Shown in pieces: positions 6,005-14,566 of a stretch of DNA of 14,566 bases; position 1 is the first letter of the stretch, and each line of letters opens with the position of its first letter. The DNA comes from an uncultured Adlercreutzia sp. (GTDB lineage Bacteria > Actinomycetota > Coriobacteriia > Coriobacteriales > Eggerthellaceae). Made by a program: the position numbers and the translations under genes. The stretch spans positions 1 to 14,566 of the forward strand of contig CABSMC010000069.1 in the NCBI GenBank assembly GCA_902478715.1. Reading direction: 5' to 3'. The notes beneath the pieces are model-generated. The model did no database searches and was not told the DNA's origin. It saw only the letters and a program-made list of their open reading frames with translations.

Positions 6005-8494
6005 ATGGGCGAAACCGACAAGTACGCCATCGAAAACCTCTCGACTGATCAGAGTCCCGTTGAGTTTGTGAGAGACGGGAAGATGTGCCGCCGTACCTTC
6101 ATCAAGGGGGTCGGCTGGATTACCGTGGCGAGTGCCTTGGGTTTCGGAGCCGCAGGATGCGCTCCGGCCACCAAGAGCGACGAAGAGCCACTCTCCGATA
6201 CGGGCACTGATGACGAGGCTGCCAAGCTTGACGCCACGGAGTACTCCTATGCCTGCTGCAGCTACAACTGCACGTCGCGCTGCCTTTTGAAGGGTCACGT
6301 GCGCGATGGCAAGCTGGTAGCAGTCGAACCCGGCGAGATGCCGGGACGTCCCGACTACGCCAACGCCTGCCTGCGCTCGATGTCATTCATTGAGCGCGTG
6401 CAGAATGAAGACCTGCGCGTCATGTACCCCATGAAGCGCACGGGCGAGCGCGGTAGCGGCGAGTTTGAGCGCATCAGCTGGGATCAGGCCATGGACGAGA
6501 TCGCTGCTCGCATGGAGGAATCGAAAGAGAAATACGGGCCCACGGCCTGCTCGTTCTACTCCTTCACGGGCAATCAGAGCAAGTTGGCCATGCAGTCCGC
6601 CACCCGCTTCGCCGGTTGCTACGGCGCTACAACGTGGGACATCGAGGGCATCATGGGCGACCATGGCGCGTCCATGGGCATGAAGATGGTCTACGGTGTC
6701 ATTCGCGGCGCTCACGACACGCGCGACTACGAGCAGAATTCCAACATGATCGTCATTTGGGGCCGCAACTTGGCCGACACCCACACGAGCGAGCTGCGCT
6801 ATATCGTGCGCGCTCGGGAGCGCGGTGCCAAGATCGTCTACATCGATCCGCGCTTCTCATCGACGGCCACCATCGCCGATCAGTGGATCCCCATCCGTCC
6901 CGGCGGCGACTCGGCGCTGGCCCTTGGCATGATGAATTGGATCATCGCCAACGATCGCCACGATAAGGAATTCCTCTCCAAGCACAGCTGCGGCAGCCTT
7001 CTCGTGCGCGACGATGATGGAAAGTATCTGCGCGGCGAAGGCGACTGCTACATGGTGTGGGATCCTGCCCAGAACAAGGCCGTGCCTGCGGACACCGAAG
7101 GCGTGGAAGCACCTATCGAGGGCGCCTTCGAGGCCGACGGCGTGGCAGTGAAGCCGGCCTTCGTGCATCTGAAGGAGCGTGCCGCCGAGTACACCCTGGA
7201 GCGCGCCAGCGAGCTGTCCGGCGTGCCCACCGACGTGATCGAGACGTTCGCCCGCGAGTACAGCGAGGCGAAGCCTGCGGGCATCCGCATGGGTCAGGGT
7301 ATGCAGCGCACCTACAACTCTTACCAGTCGTTCCGCACGGTGGCGACGTTGGCTGCCGTGGCGGGGTACGTTGGCGTGCGCGGCGGCGGCGCGTCCCATG
7401 CCGGCGGCACCAAGGCGAACAAGCCCGTGCCTGGCGAGACGGCACCGGAGTTCCTCTATGACGAGTGGGCGAACACCGGTGAGAATACGGCCAACATGGT
7501 GAAGAGCTCGCTCATCTATCAGTGCGCGGTCGAGCATGATCCGGTGCGCTGCGATTTCATCTGGTTCAACGTGTCGAACTTCCTGAACCAGAGCCCGGAC
7601 GCGCACCGCATCATCGATGAGGTGTTCCCGAACATCTCCACTATCGTGGTGGCCGATCCTTGGTGGACCTGGACGGCGAAATACGCCGACTACGTGCTGC
7701 CCGCCACGAGCCTGTGGGAGTACTGGGATCTGTACGACCGCGCTCCGTGGGTGTTCCTCGTCAAGCCCGCCATCGAGCCTTTGGGCGAGAGCAAGTCGGA
7801 CTGCGAGATGATGACTATGTTGGCCGAGCGTGTGGGGTTGGGCGATCTATGGAGCAAGACCCCCGAGGAATGGGTGCGCTCGTGGCCGAACCCCGACAGC
7901 TCCGCCTTCGAGGGATTCGATTTCGACGAGGCCATCAAGGAGGGCATGTGGGGCATGCCGACGGGCATTTACGACGAGCCACTCATCGTGTTCGAAGATC
8001 AGCAGTACCAGACCCCCACGGGCCGCTTCGAGTTCTACACCGAGGACATGGTGGAGTTCGACGAGCAGGTGCCGACCCATACTCCGGCCATCGAGTACTC
8101 TAATCCCGAGTTGGCGGCGAAGTACCCGCTCATGCATCTGACCTATCACGATCGCATGAACGTGCATACCCAGCATTGCGACTGCCCGGCGCTTCATGCG
8201 GTGCAAATTGAGCAGACCTTGCAGATCAACCCGGTGGACGCCGAGGCGCGCGGCATCAAACACGGCGATACGGTGCGGCTGTTCAACGACCGCGGTGACG
8301 TGACGATGAAGGCGTTCGTGACCGAGGGCATTATGCCCGGCGTGACGGCGGCCCAGGCCGGCTGGACGCCCGATCACGTTATCGAGGGCAGCCACCAGTA
8401 CCTGAGTCATTTGACGCTGAGCCCGGCCGAGGAGCACTACTCGCAGACGAACAGCGCGTTCAACGACATTATGATCGAAGTTGAGAAGGCCTAA
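6005..8494 (+). CDS. Tat-exported molybdopterin oxidoreductase, DMSO reductase family (DmsA-like catalytic subunit)
   Basis: The protein has 829 residues, close to DmsA. ATG 6005 follows AAGGGGGAG. The N-terminus carries a twin-arginine motif RRTFIK (Arg29-Arg30), a hydrophobic stretch and a possible lipobox ending at Cys52, so export folded, possibly lipid-anchored, is likely. Cys85, Cys89, Cys93 and Cys122 fit the DmsA-type C-x3-C-x3-C...C ligand set for the [4Fe-4S] cluster next to the cofactor. Downstream are conserved bis-MGD binding segments, with Ser223 in GDHGAS a candidate Mo ligand by alignment to DmsA from memory. The dinucleotide-binding domain spans about 700-829. Such enzymes reduce or dehydroxylate small organic or S/N-oxide substrates in anaerobic respiration. 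Homologues in gut Eggerthellaceae include catechol dehydroxylases, but the substrate here cannot be assigned. It is the first gene of a four-gene cluster, 9 bases before the ferredoxin subunit. Confidence 0.93.
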   Translation: MGETDKYAIENLSTDQSPVEFVRDGKMCRRTFIKGVGWITVASALGFGAAGCAPATKSDEEPLSDTGTDDEAAKLDATEYSYACCSYNCTSRCLLKGHVRDGKLVAVEPGEMPGRPDYANACLRSMSFIERVQNEDLRVMYPMKRTGERGSGEFERISWDQAMDEIAARMEESKEKYGPTACSFYSFTGNQSKLAMQSATRFAGCYGATTWDIEGIMGDHGASMGMKMVYGVIRGAHDTRDYEQNSNMIVIWGRNLADTHTSELRYIVRARERGAKIVYIDPRFSSTATIADQWIPIRPGGDSALALGMMNWIIANDRHDKEFLSKHSCGSLLVRDDDGKYLRGEGDCYMVWDPAQNKAVPADTEGVEAPIEGAFEADGVAVKPAFVHLKERAAEYTLERASELSGVPTDVIETFAREYSEAKPAGIRMGQGMQRTYNSYQSFRTVATLAAVAGYVGVRGGGASHAGGTKANKPVPGETAPEFLYDEWANTGENTANMVKSSLIYQCAVEHDPVRCDFIWFNVSNFLNQSPDAHRIIDEVFPNISTIVVADPWWTWTAKYADYVLPATSLWEYWDLYDRAPWVFLVKPAIEPLGESKSDCEMMTMLAERVGLGDLWSKTPEEWVRSWPNPDSSAFEGFDFDEAIKEGMWGMPTGIYDEPLIVFEDQQYQTPTGRFEFYTEDMVEFDEQVPTHTPAIEYSNPELAAKYPLMHLTYHDRMNVHTQHCDCPALHAVQIEQTLQINPVDAEARGIKHGDTVRLFNDRGDVTMKAFVTEGIMPGVTAAQAGWTPDHVIEGSHQYLSHLTLSPAEEHYSQTNSAFNDIMIEVEKA

Positions 8495-8503
8495 GGGGGA
8501 ATC

Positions 8504-9070
8504 ATGGCTGAGAAGCAATATGGAATGCTCGTGCGCACGAATCGCTGCGTAGGGTGCCAGACCTGCATCGTTGGGTGCCATCTTCTGCACGAATGCCCGA
8601 CCGATGTGTACCTGGGCTATTTGGAAACGGTGGGCCAGGAGGAGAACTACCTGGTTACAGGCACCTATCCTAAGGTGTCGGTGACGTTCCGCCCGCATTT
8701 GTGCAACCACTGCGAGAACCCGGCATGCGTGGCGAACTGTCCGACGGGCGCTATGCACAAGCGCGAGGAGGACGGCATCGTCGAGAGCGATCACAGCGTG
8801 TGCATCGGTTGCGGCACCTGTGCGCAGTCGTGCCCTTACGGCGCGCCGGTGGTGGCCGACGATCTGGGCTATGCGATGAAGTGCGATTTCTGTCGTCCCC
8901 GCGTGGAGCGTGGCGAGGAGCCTTTGTGCGTGTGCAGCTGCCCGGCCGAGGCGCGCGTGTTCGGCGAGATCAGCGATCCGAACAGTGAGATTTCGAAACT
9001 CATTGCCGAGCTTTCCGCCGAGCCGCTGCTGCCCGAAGAGGGCACGGAGCCTTCGGTGCGCTACTGCTAG
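8504..9070 (+). CDS. 4Fe-4S ferredoxin-type electron transfer subunit (DmsB-like)
   Basis: The protein has 188 residues. The ribosome-binding site AAGGGGGA overlaps the preceding stop codon, indicating tight coupling to the catalytic subunit. Four cysteine groups are complete for four [4Fe-4S] clusters: Cys15/18/21/25 (CVGCQTC), Cys67/70/75/79 (CNHCENPACVANC), Cys100/103/106/110 (CIGCGTC), and Cys127/130 with Cys142 or 144 and Cys146. It passes electrons between the molybdenum subunit and a quinol or other donor. It has no Tat signal of its own and probably travels with the catalytic subunit, as DmsB does. The usual third partner, a DmsC or NrfD membrane anchor, is not next to it. The protein ends in a C-terminal Cys (Cys188), an oddity of unknown meaning. 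Confidence 0.95.
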   Translation: MAEKQYGMLVRTNRCVGCQTCIVGCHLLHECPTDVYLGYLETVGQEENYLVTGTYPKVSVTFRPHLCNHCENPACVANCPTGAMHKREEDGIVESDHSVCIGCGTCAQSCPYGAPVVADDLGYAMKCDFCRPRVERGEEPLCVCSCPAEARVFGEISDPNSEISKLIAELSAEPLLPEEGTEPSVRYC

Positions 9071-9090
9071 AATAACAATATCCATTCGCG

Positions 9091-9131
9091 GCGAGCGCCT
9101 TCCCGCCTCCCTCCCTCGGGGAGGCGCTCGC
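9091..9131 (+). other. 15-bp stem hairpin upstream of the Crp/Fnr gene, loop complementary to its ribosome-binding site
   Basis: 9091-9105 pairs with 9117-9131 over 15 bp with one G-T wobble. The 11-base loop is CCTCCCTCCCT. No T-run follows, so an intrinsic terminator is unlikely. The loop can pair with up to six contiguous bases of the GGAGGAGGGG ribosome-binding region at 9135-9144. It may partly uncouple the regulator from the enzyme genes, protect mRNA, or tune translation. Confidence 0.65.
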
Positions 9132-9149
9132 ATTGGAGGAGGGGCGATA

Positions 9150-9827
9150 GTGGATCCGAAACTGATGCAATTCATCGATGCCGAGCGATTTCCTGCGGTG
9201 TTCTCCACGGAGGAGCTCTTGTCGCAGGGTGACTTGCCCGTGGAGCGGCGGTGCTACCGCAAAGGCGACATCATATTCCAAGCTGGAGAGCGCCATCCGT
9301 TCACCTACCATGTGGGAAGCGGCATTGTGCGGCTGTACCTATCCTCGCCCGAGGGAACGGTGAAGACCCTGTTCTATCATGCGGCGGGCACGCAATTCGC
9401 CTTCCAGGGATTCAAGCGCGACCGCATGACGCGCTCGACGGCGGTGGCGGTGACCGATTGCGAGCTGTACGCCGTCGATTACGCCGACCTCATAGCGTTC
9501 TGCGATGACCATACCGAGTACTACATGGCTTACATAGAGTATCTGTTCTCCATCATGAACTCGCAGACTGAAGAGATTGCGAGTCTGTCGTTTCAGACGG
9601 GACTCCGTCGCGTGGCGCAGCTTTTATATGCGCTGACCTGCGACGGGAACCCGGAAGTGCCGTACTCTATTGACGAGGTGGCCGAGATCGTCGGTGCCCA
9701 TCGAAATACGGTGAGCAATGCGTTTTCCCATTTGCGAAAGCTGGGACTATTAGAGAAGGCTCCGCGACCAGTGCGGGTGCGCGATGTGGAGGGGCTACGC
9801 TTGTTCGTCGGGGCGGCTGACGCCTGA
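9150..9827 (+). CDS. Crp/Fnr-family transcriptional regulator
   Basis: The protein has 225 residues, typical for the family. The GTG start at 9150 is chosen for GGAGG 10 bases upstream; an ATG at 9165 is the alternative. The N-terminal cyclic-nucleotide-binding-type beta-barrel (about residues 30-120) shows RKGDIIFQAGE and VGSGIVRLYLSSPEGTVKTL. A long dimerisation helix follows. The C-terminal winged helix-turn-helix (about 172-203) has the recognition segment GAHRNTVSNAFSHLRKLGLL. The N-terminal cysteine cluster that holds the Fe-S cluster in FNR is absent, though scattered Cys occur (Cys35 and others). The ligand is therefore unknown. Its place in the molybdoenzyme cluster suggests it controls that operon, perhaps through the dyad at 5866-5891. 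Confidence 0.9.
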   Translation: MDPKLMQFIDAERFPAVFSTEELLSQGDLPVERRCYRKGDIIFQAGERHPFTYHVGSGIVRLYLSSPEGTVKTLFYHAAGTQFAFQGFKRDRMTRSTAVAVTDCELYAVDYADLIAFCDDHTEYYMAYIEYLFSIMNSQTEEIASLSFQTGLRRVAQLLYALTCDGNPEVPYSIDEVAEIVGAHRNTVSNAFSHLRKLGLLEKAPRPVRVRDVEGLRLFVGAADA

Positions 9828-9847
9828 GAACGGCGAAGGGGGATGCC

Positions 9848-11092
9848 ATGGAAAAGAATGCAGTTCGAAGCGGGGCATTCGCTCGAAGAAGGCGCGATGC
9901 GGCGTTGCCGCTTCTGTTCGTGGCGGGGTTCTGCGCCTATGGGTGCAACCATGGGAGCATGATATATACGCCCCTTCTTGTGCTCGACGGCGGCGGCGAT
10001 CTGTTCGCGGTGGGGCTGCAGGCAACGGTGTTCTTGGCGTTGGCGGTAGCGCTGCGTTTCTGGCTGGGCCCTTTGGCTGATCGGCGGGGCACGAAGCCGC
10101 TTATGGCGCTTGGTTTGGCGGCGTATGCGGTAACGACTCCGCTTCTGGGGCTGTGCGGCACGTTCGCTGCGGTGCTTGTCGTCCGCTGCGTGCAGGCGGT
10201 GGGCATGGCGGCGTTCTTCCCCTGCGCCCTTTCGGCCGTCAGCGAGGTGGCCGGCCAGCGAAATTCGGGACTGACGCTAGGAGCCTATCGACTGGTTTCC
10301 TCGGTGGCTCTCACGGTATCGGCGGCTGCTCTGTTCCCGCTCGTGCAGTCGATCGGCTATGCGGGGACATTCACTGTGATGGGCGCCGTCGGTGCCTTGG
10401 GGCTTCTCTGCGTTCTGGCGGCCCCGGTGCCGGGGACGGCGCAAAGGGATGCGGAACGCGGAGCGGAGGACGACGGCTCAAGGAATCCAGGTTTGCTTTC
10501 GCAGTTGCGCCAGATCCTAGCTGCTCATCGGCTACTGGCCGCGAGTGTGCTCGGCGCGACCTTCGTGGCCGCCTTAGGCTACGGACTCGTTACGAACTTC
10601 GCAACGCCCTTTGTGGAAAAGGCGGCACCGACGGTTAACGCCGGTGTGCTTGTGGCGCTGGTAGGAGTGGGGGGTCTGGTAGCGAATCCGGTAGCCGGCT
10701 GGCTTGTTGATCGCAGGGATTCCTTCTCGACGCTCGCGTTTTTCTTGGGCTGCCTGGGGGCGGGGGTTGCTGCTTTGGCGCTCGTTCCTGCGGCGCCGGC
10801 TGGCATGCCCTTGGTCGGCCTTGCTGTTGGTGTCGGCTATTTCGGGGTTGCTACGAGCGCGGTGGCCCTTATTGCCAAACGGATAGCCCCTGAGGGCCGT
10901 TCATCGTTCATTGCCATGCAACAGAACTGCATCGATGTGGGAGCGGGACTTGCCGGCATCTTCTTCGGGACGCTCTTCTCGTTCGCTTCGCCTGCAGTTG
11001 GCTTTGTGCTCTGGGGTGTCGTTACGATGGCTGTCGGAATCGCGATCCTTTACGCGGCTACCGACGCCAAACGCCGCGCGCATCGGGTCTAA
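9848..11092 (+). CDS. MFS transporter
   Basis: The protein has 414 residues with about 12 hydrophobic segments in two halves joined by a charged loop (about residues 197-218, rich in Asp, Glu and Arg). The MFS motif A is clear as GPLADRRGTKP in the loop after the second span, with a second-half counterpart near NPVAGWLVDRRD. GAAGGGGG lies 5 bases before the ATG, and the gene starts 20 bases after the Crp/Fnr stop, so it is likely co-transcribed. The family carries small solutes by proton-coupled or facilitated transport; direction and substrate cannot be read. Given its neighbours, uptake of the molybdoenzyme substrate or export of its product is the simplest inference. No intrinsic plus-strand terminator follows, only an ATCGAG/CTCGAT hairpin at 11100-11117. 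Confidence 0.92.
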   Translation: MEKNAVRSGAFARRRRDAALPLLFVAGFCAYGCNHGSMIYTPLLVLDGGGDLFAVGLQATVFLALAVALRFWLGPLADRRGTKPLMALGLAAYAVTTPLLGLCGTFAAVLVVRCVQAVGMAAFFPCALSAVSEVAGQRNSGLTLGAYRLVSSVALTVSAAALFPLVQSIGYAGTFTVMGAVGALGLLCVLAAPVPGTAQRDAERGAEDDGSRNPGLLSQLRQILAAHRLLAASVLGATFVAALGYGLVTNFATPFVEKAAPTVNAGVLVALVGVGGLVANPVAGWLVDRRDSFSTLAFFLGCLGAGVAALALVPAAPAGMPLVGLAVGVGYFGVATSAVALIAKRIAPEGRSSFIAMQQNCIDVGAGLAGIFFGTLFSFASPAVGFVLWGVVTMAVGIAILYAATDAKRRAHRV

Positions 11093-11123
11093 CCCCGCGA
11101 TCGAGCACCTTCTCGATGTGCGC

Positions 11124-11151
11124 AAAAAAGGAGCCGTCCGAAGACGGCTCC
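11124..11151 (-). terminator. strong intrinsic terminator of the baeRF gene
   Basis: On the minus strand, a perfect 9-bp stem GGAGCCGTC/GACGGCTCC with a 4-base TTCG loop is followed by six Ts (A-run at 11124-11129 on the plus strand). It lies about 80 bases after the stop at 11230. It has no T-run on the plus strand, so it should not stop read-through from the MFS gene. Confidence 0.92.
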
Positions 11152-11229
11152 CGGGATGGGTCGGTTGCCAGCAATGCGCAGGCTGCCAGCTTGTCCTTCG
11201 AAGGCGGCGTGGCCGCGGCGGAGCGGACG

Positions 11230-12480
11230 TTACTCTGCGTAGCGGAAGAGGGCGGCGACGGGCTGGTCGGTGGGCATCTGATCCTGCTCGACGATGTAGA
11301 TGTGGGCGTCCTGGGCCAGCGCCGCCTGGGCGAAGGCGTCGGTGATGTCGGGCGCGGCCGGGTCGATGTAGCCGTCATCGACCGGGTTCGGATCGCCGTC
11401 GAAGGTGACCGTGCCGGTGTTGATGTCGAAGCCGCCGGGGAGGATCTTGCCCTTCACGAGGAACAGCGCTCCCACGCGGCGCTCGGCCAGCGCCATGCCG
11501 ATGGCGTCGAAGTCGTCCGAGGCCTTGCCGTGGGCCGCGTCGGCGCCGAACTTCTCAGCGACTTCCTTGATGTTCGCGTCGCGGATGCCGTCCATTACGG
11601 CCAGCGACTCTTCCAGAAGCGCCTTGCCGTCGAGGCCGGCGGGATCCTTCTTGATGCCGACAGGCAGGAGGTGGCGCAGCGTGGAGAGCTTGCGGAAGAC
11701 GTGCTCGTACTCTTCGTCGCAGCACAGGATGATGGGGGTGGCGTCATCGCGCACGAGGTAGTCGTTCACGGCCTGGTTCACGTAGCGGAACCACGGCAGG
11801 GCGTCGTCCTTCTTCACCTCGTTGCGGGACTGGCGGTCGTGGTACTGGCCCATGTGGCCTTCCAGGGTGATGTAGTCCAGCGCGCCCAGCTCGCCCTTCT
11901 TCATGTCGGCGGCGGTGTCGTCGCTGTTGGCGAACAGCTCGCTGAAGAAGTCGTGCACTTCCTGCGGCAGCTGCTGGCGCTCCACGTGGGTGCGGTCGCC
12001 CTTCACCCAGCTGAAGCGGTCGTTGCCCAGTTCCAGCACGTAGTACTCGGTGCCGTACTGGAAGTTGCGCAGCAGGGGCTTGACGAAGTAGGTGTCGCCG
12101 GCGGCCACCATGGGCTCGGGGGCGAAGAACAGGTTGTACACGTACACGTCGTCGTTGTTCATGAGGAAGCCCAGGCCCTCGCCGGCATGCAGCCACAGGG
12201 GCATGTCCGGATGTTCGAGCAGGTAGTCGGCCTTCTCGACGATGCCCTTGTAGGCATCCTTATCGTAGGTTTCCGCAAGGGTGCGCTCGGCGTCCTTCAT
12301 CAGATCCTTGAACATATCGCGATCCCAAATATCGCGGCGCTCCTCGCGCTCGGTGTGGTGCACGGGGATATAGAGCGACACGACGGGCGCGGTCACATCA
12401 GCGAGGATGGCCGGATCGAACTCTTCCATCACGTGAATGCTATCGGCGGTCTTCCGCAAGGTCTCCTTCTCGTCTTTCAT
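11230..12480 (-). CDS. bacterial archaeo-eukaryotic release factor (baeRF) family protein
   Basis: The protein has 416 residues. The start at 12480 is chosen for GGAGG six bases upstream on the minus strand; the open frame runs further back without signal. The architecture fits the baeRF group of eRF1/Pelota-like proteins. The N-terminal part has VVSLYIPVHHTEREERRD and a segment near FFAPEPMVAAGDTYFVKPLL. The middle region has GHMGQY (residues 208-213) followed by KKDDALPWFRYVNQAVNDYL, the usual position of the catalytic loop. The C-terminal end has AHIYIVEQDQMPTDQPVAALFRY, close to the family's closing motif. The canonical peptide-releasing GGQ is not present as such. baeRFs are predicted to act on ribosomes or stalled translation, but biological roles are largely unproven. 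It is monocistronic and unrelated in strand to the MFS gene. The family call comes from motif memory, not a search. Confidence 0.75.
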   Translation of the reverse strand: MKDEKETLRKTADSIHVMEEFDPAILADVTAPVVSLYIPVHHTEREERRDIWDRDMFKDLMKDAERTLAETYDKDAYKGIVEKADYLLEHPDMPLWLHAGEGLGFLMNNDDVYVYNLFFAPEPMVAAGDTYFVKPLLRNFQYGTEYYVLELGNDRFSWVKGDRTHVERQQLPQEVHDFFSELFANSDDTAADMKKGELGALDYITLEGHMGQYHDRQSRNEVKKDDALPWFRYVNQAVNDYLVRDDATPIILCCDEEYEHVFRKLSTLRHLLPVGIKKDPAGLDGKALLEESLAVMDGIRDANIKEVAEKFGADAAHGKASDDFDAIGMALAERRVGALFLVKGKILPGGFDINTGTVTFDGDPNPVDDGYIDPAAPDITDAFAQAALAQDAHIYIVEQDQMPTDQPVAALFRYAE

Positions 12481-12580
12481 GACGAACCTCCAAAGTGGTC
12501 GGGAACACAAAGTGCGCGCAGCAGTGTCGAGGCGCCGTGGCGCCCGGAAAGGCGGCGGCGCGTGGTGCAACTGATGTGCT

Positions 12581-12621
12581 GAAAAGAGCATAGCCCCCGA
12601 CGAGGAAAATCGGGGGCTATG
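12581..12621 (-). terminator. terminator of the P-type ATPase gene
   Basis: A perfect 12-bp inverted repeat (12589-12600 with 12610-12621, 9-base loop) lies about 70 bases after the ATPase stop. On the minus strand it is followed by CTCTTTTC, a moderate T-rich tail. It also separates the ATPase gene from the baeRF gene, whose start is about 100 bases further on. Confidence 0.75.
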
Positions 12622-12692
12622 AACCAGCCTGTGAACGGGCGGTTGCCGAAATGCAGTTTAAAGTTGATTTGGCCGCTCGCCTTTAGTTGCCT

Positions 12693-14566
<1,874 letters not shown>

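Noticed and set aside
5738..6071. Small plus-strand frames (84 and 109 residues) in the patatin-molybdoenzyme gap
   Set aside because: They run through the palindrome array, lack ribosome-binding sites and recognisable motifs, and one overlaps the start of the molybdoenzyme gene.
6005..8494. Naming the molybdoenzyme as a specific catechol dehydroxylase or true DMSO reductase
   Set aside because: Family features are clear but no substrate-specific residue can be read by eye; both names would be guesses.
9068..9073. TAGAAT as an internal promoter for the Crp/Fnr gene
   Set aside because: No -35-like hexamer lies at a suitable distance, and the motif overlaps the stop codon of the preceding gene; a chance match is as likely.
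7847..9208. 453-residue open frame antisense to the molybdoenzyme and ferredoxin genes
   Set aside because: It is rich in Arg, His and Ala, has no family motif, and lies opposite two strongly supported genes; it is a high-GC shadow frame.
11116..12582. 488-residue open frame antisense to the baeRF gene
   Set aside because: It is a Val/Gly/His-rich composition with no motif. It starts inside the minus-strand terminator, and the minus-strand gene has a proper ribosome-binding site and family signatures.

Overview
The window is GC-rich and reads as chromosome from an anaerobic gut actinobacterium of the Coriobacteriia, most likely Eggerthellaceae (Eggerthella, Gordonibacter, Adlercreutzia and relatives). 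This is inferred from the gene content: an FAD-dependent fumarate-reductase-like enzyme beside a multi-pass membrane LuxR-type regulator, a Tat-exported DmsA/DmsB-like molybdoenzyme with its own regulator and transporter, and an actinobacterial-style L10 leader. No rRNA gene is present to confirm it.

Layout. (1) 1-2929, plus strand: the 3' part of an FAD reductase gene, then a hairpin and a -10 box, then a LuxR regulator with about 12 membrane spans. (2) 2953-4412, plus strand: a short tandem repeat, a consensus-like promoter, an L10 leader RNA with an attenuator, rplJ, rplL and a strong terminator. (3) 4413-4738: intergenic, dominated by a 131-bp inverted-repeat element with near-perfect 24-bp arms. 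(4) 4739-5653, minus strand: a patatin-like phospholipase. (5) 5654-6004: a divergent control region with an unusual array of TCGA-cored palindromes, a separate 8+8 bp dyad and a -10 box. (6) 6005-11092, plus strand: a four-gene cluster of molybdopterin oxidoreductase, four-cluster ferredoxin subunit, Crp/Fnr regulator and MFS transporter. (7) 11124-12480, minus strand: a baeRF-type (bacterial eRF1-like) protein with a strong terminator. (8) 12589-14566, minus strand: a CadA/ZntA-type heavy-metal P-type ATPase, cut by the window edge.

How the genes fit together. The molybdoenzyme and ferredoxin subunit form a DmsAB-like catalytic and electron-transfer pair. No DmsC or NrfD membrane anchor is encoded beside them; a Crp/Fnr regulator and an MFS transporter occupy that place. 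This suggests a substrate-responsive anaerobic reductase module with dedicated transport, whose substrate cannot be read from sequence. The upstream FAD reductase and membrane LuxR gene look like a second enzyme and regulator pair. rplJ-rplL are a housekeeping island under classic L10 autoregulation and are not followed by rpoB here.

The best candidates for undescribed biology are the TCGA palindrome array and dyad upstream of the molybdoenzyme, the 131-bp inverted-repeat element after rplL, the hairpin before the Crp/Fnr gene whose loop complements that gene's ribosome-binding site, and the anchor-less molybdoenzyme cluster.
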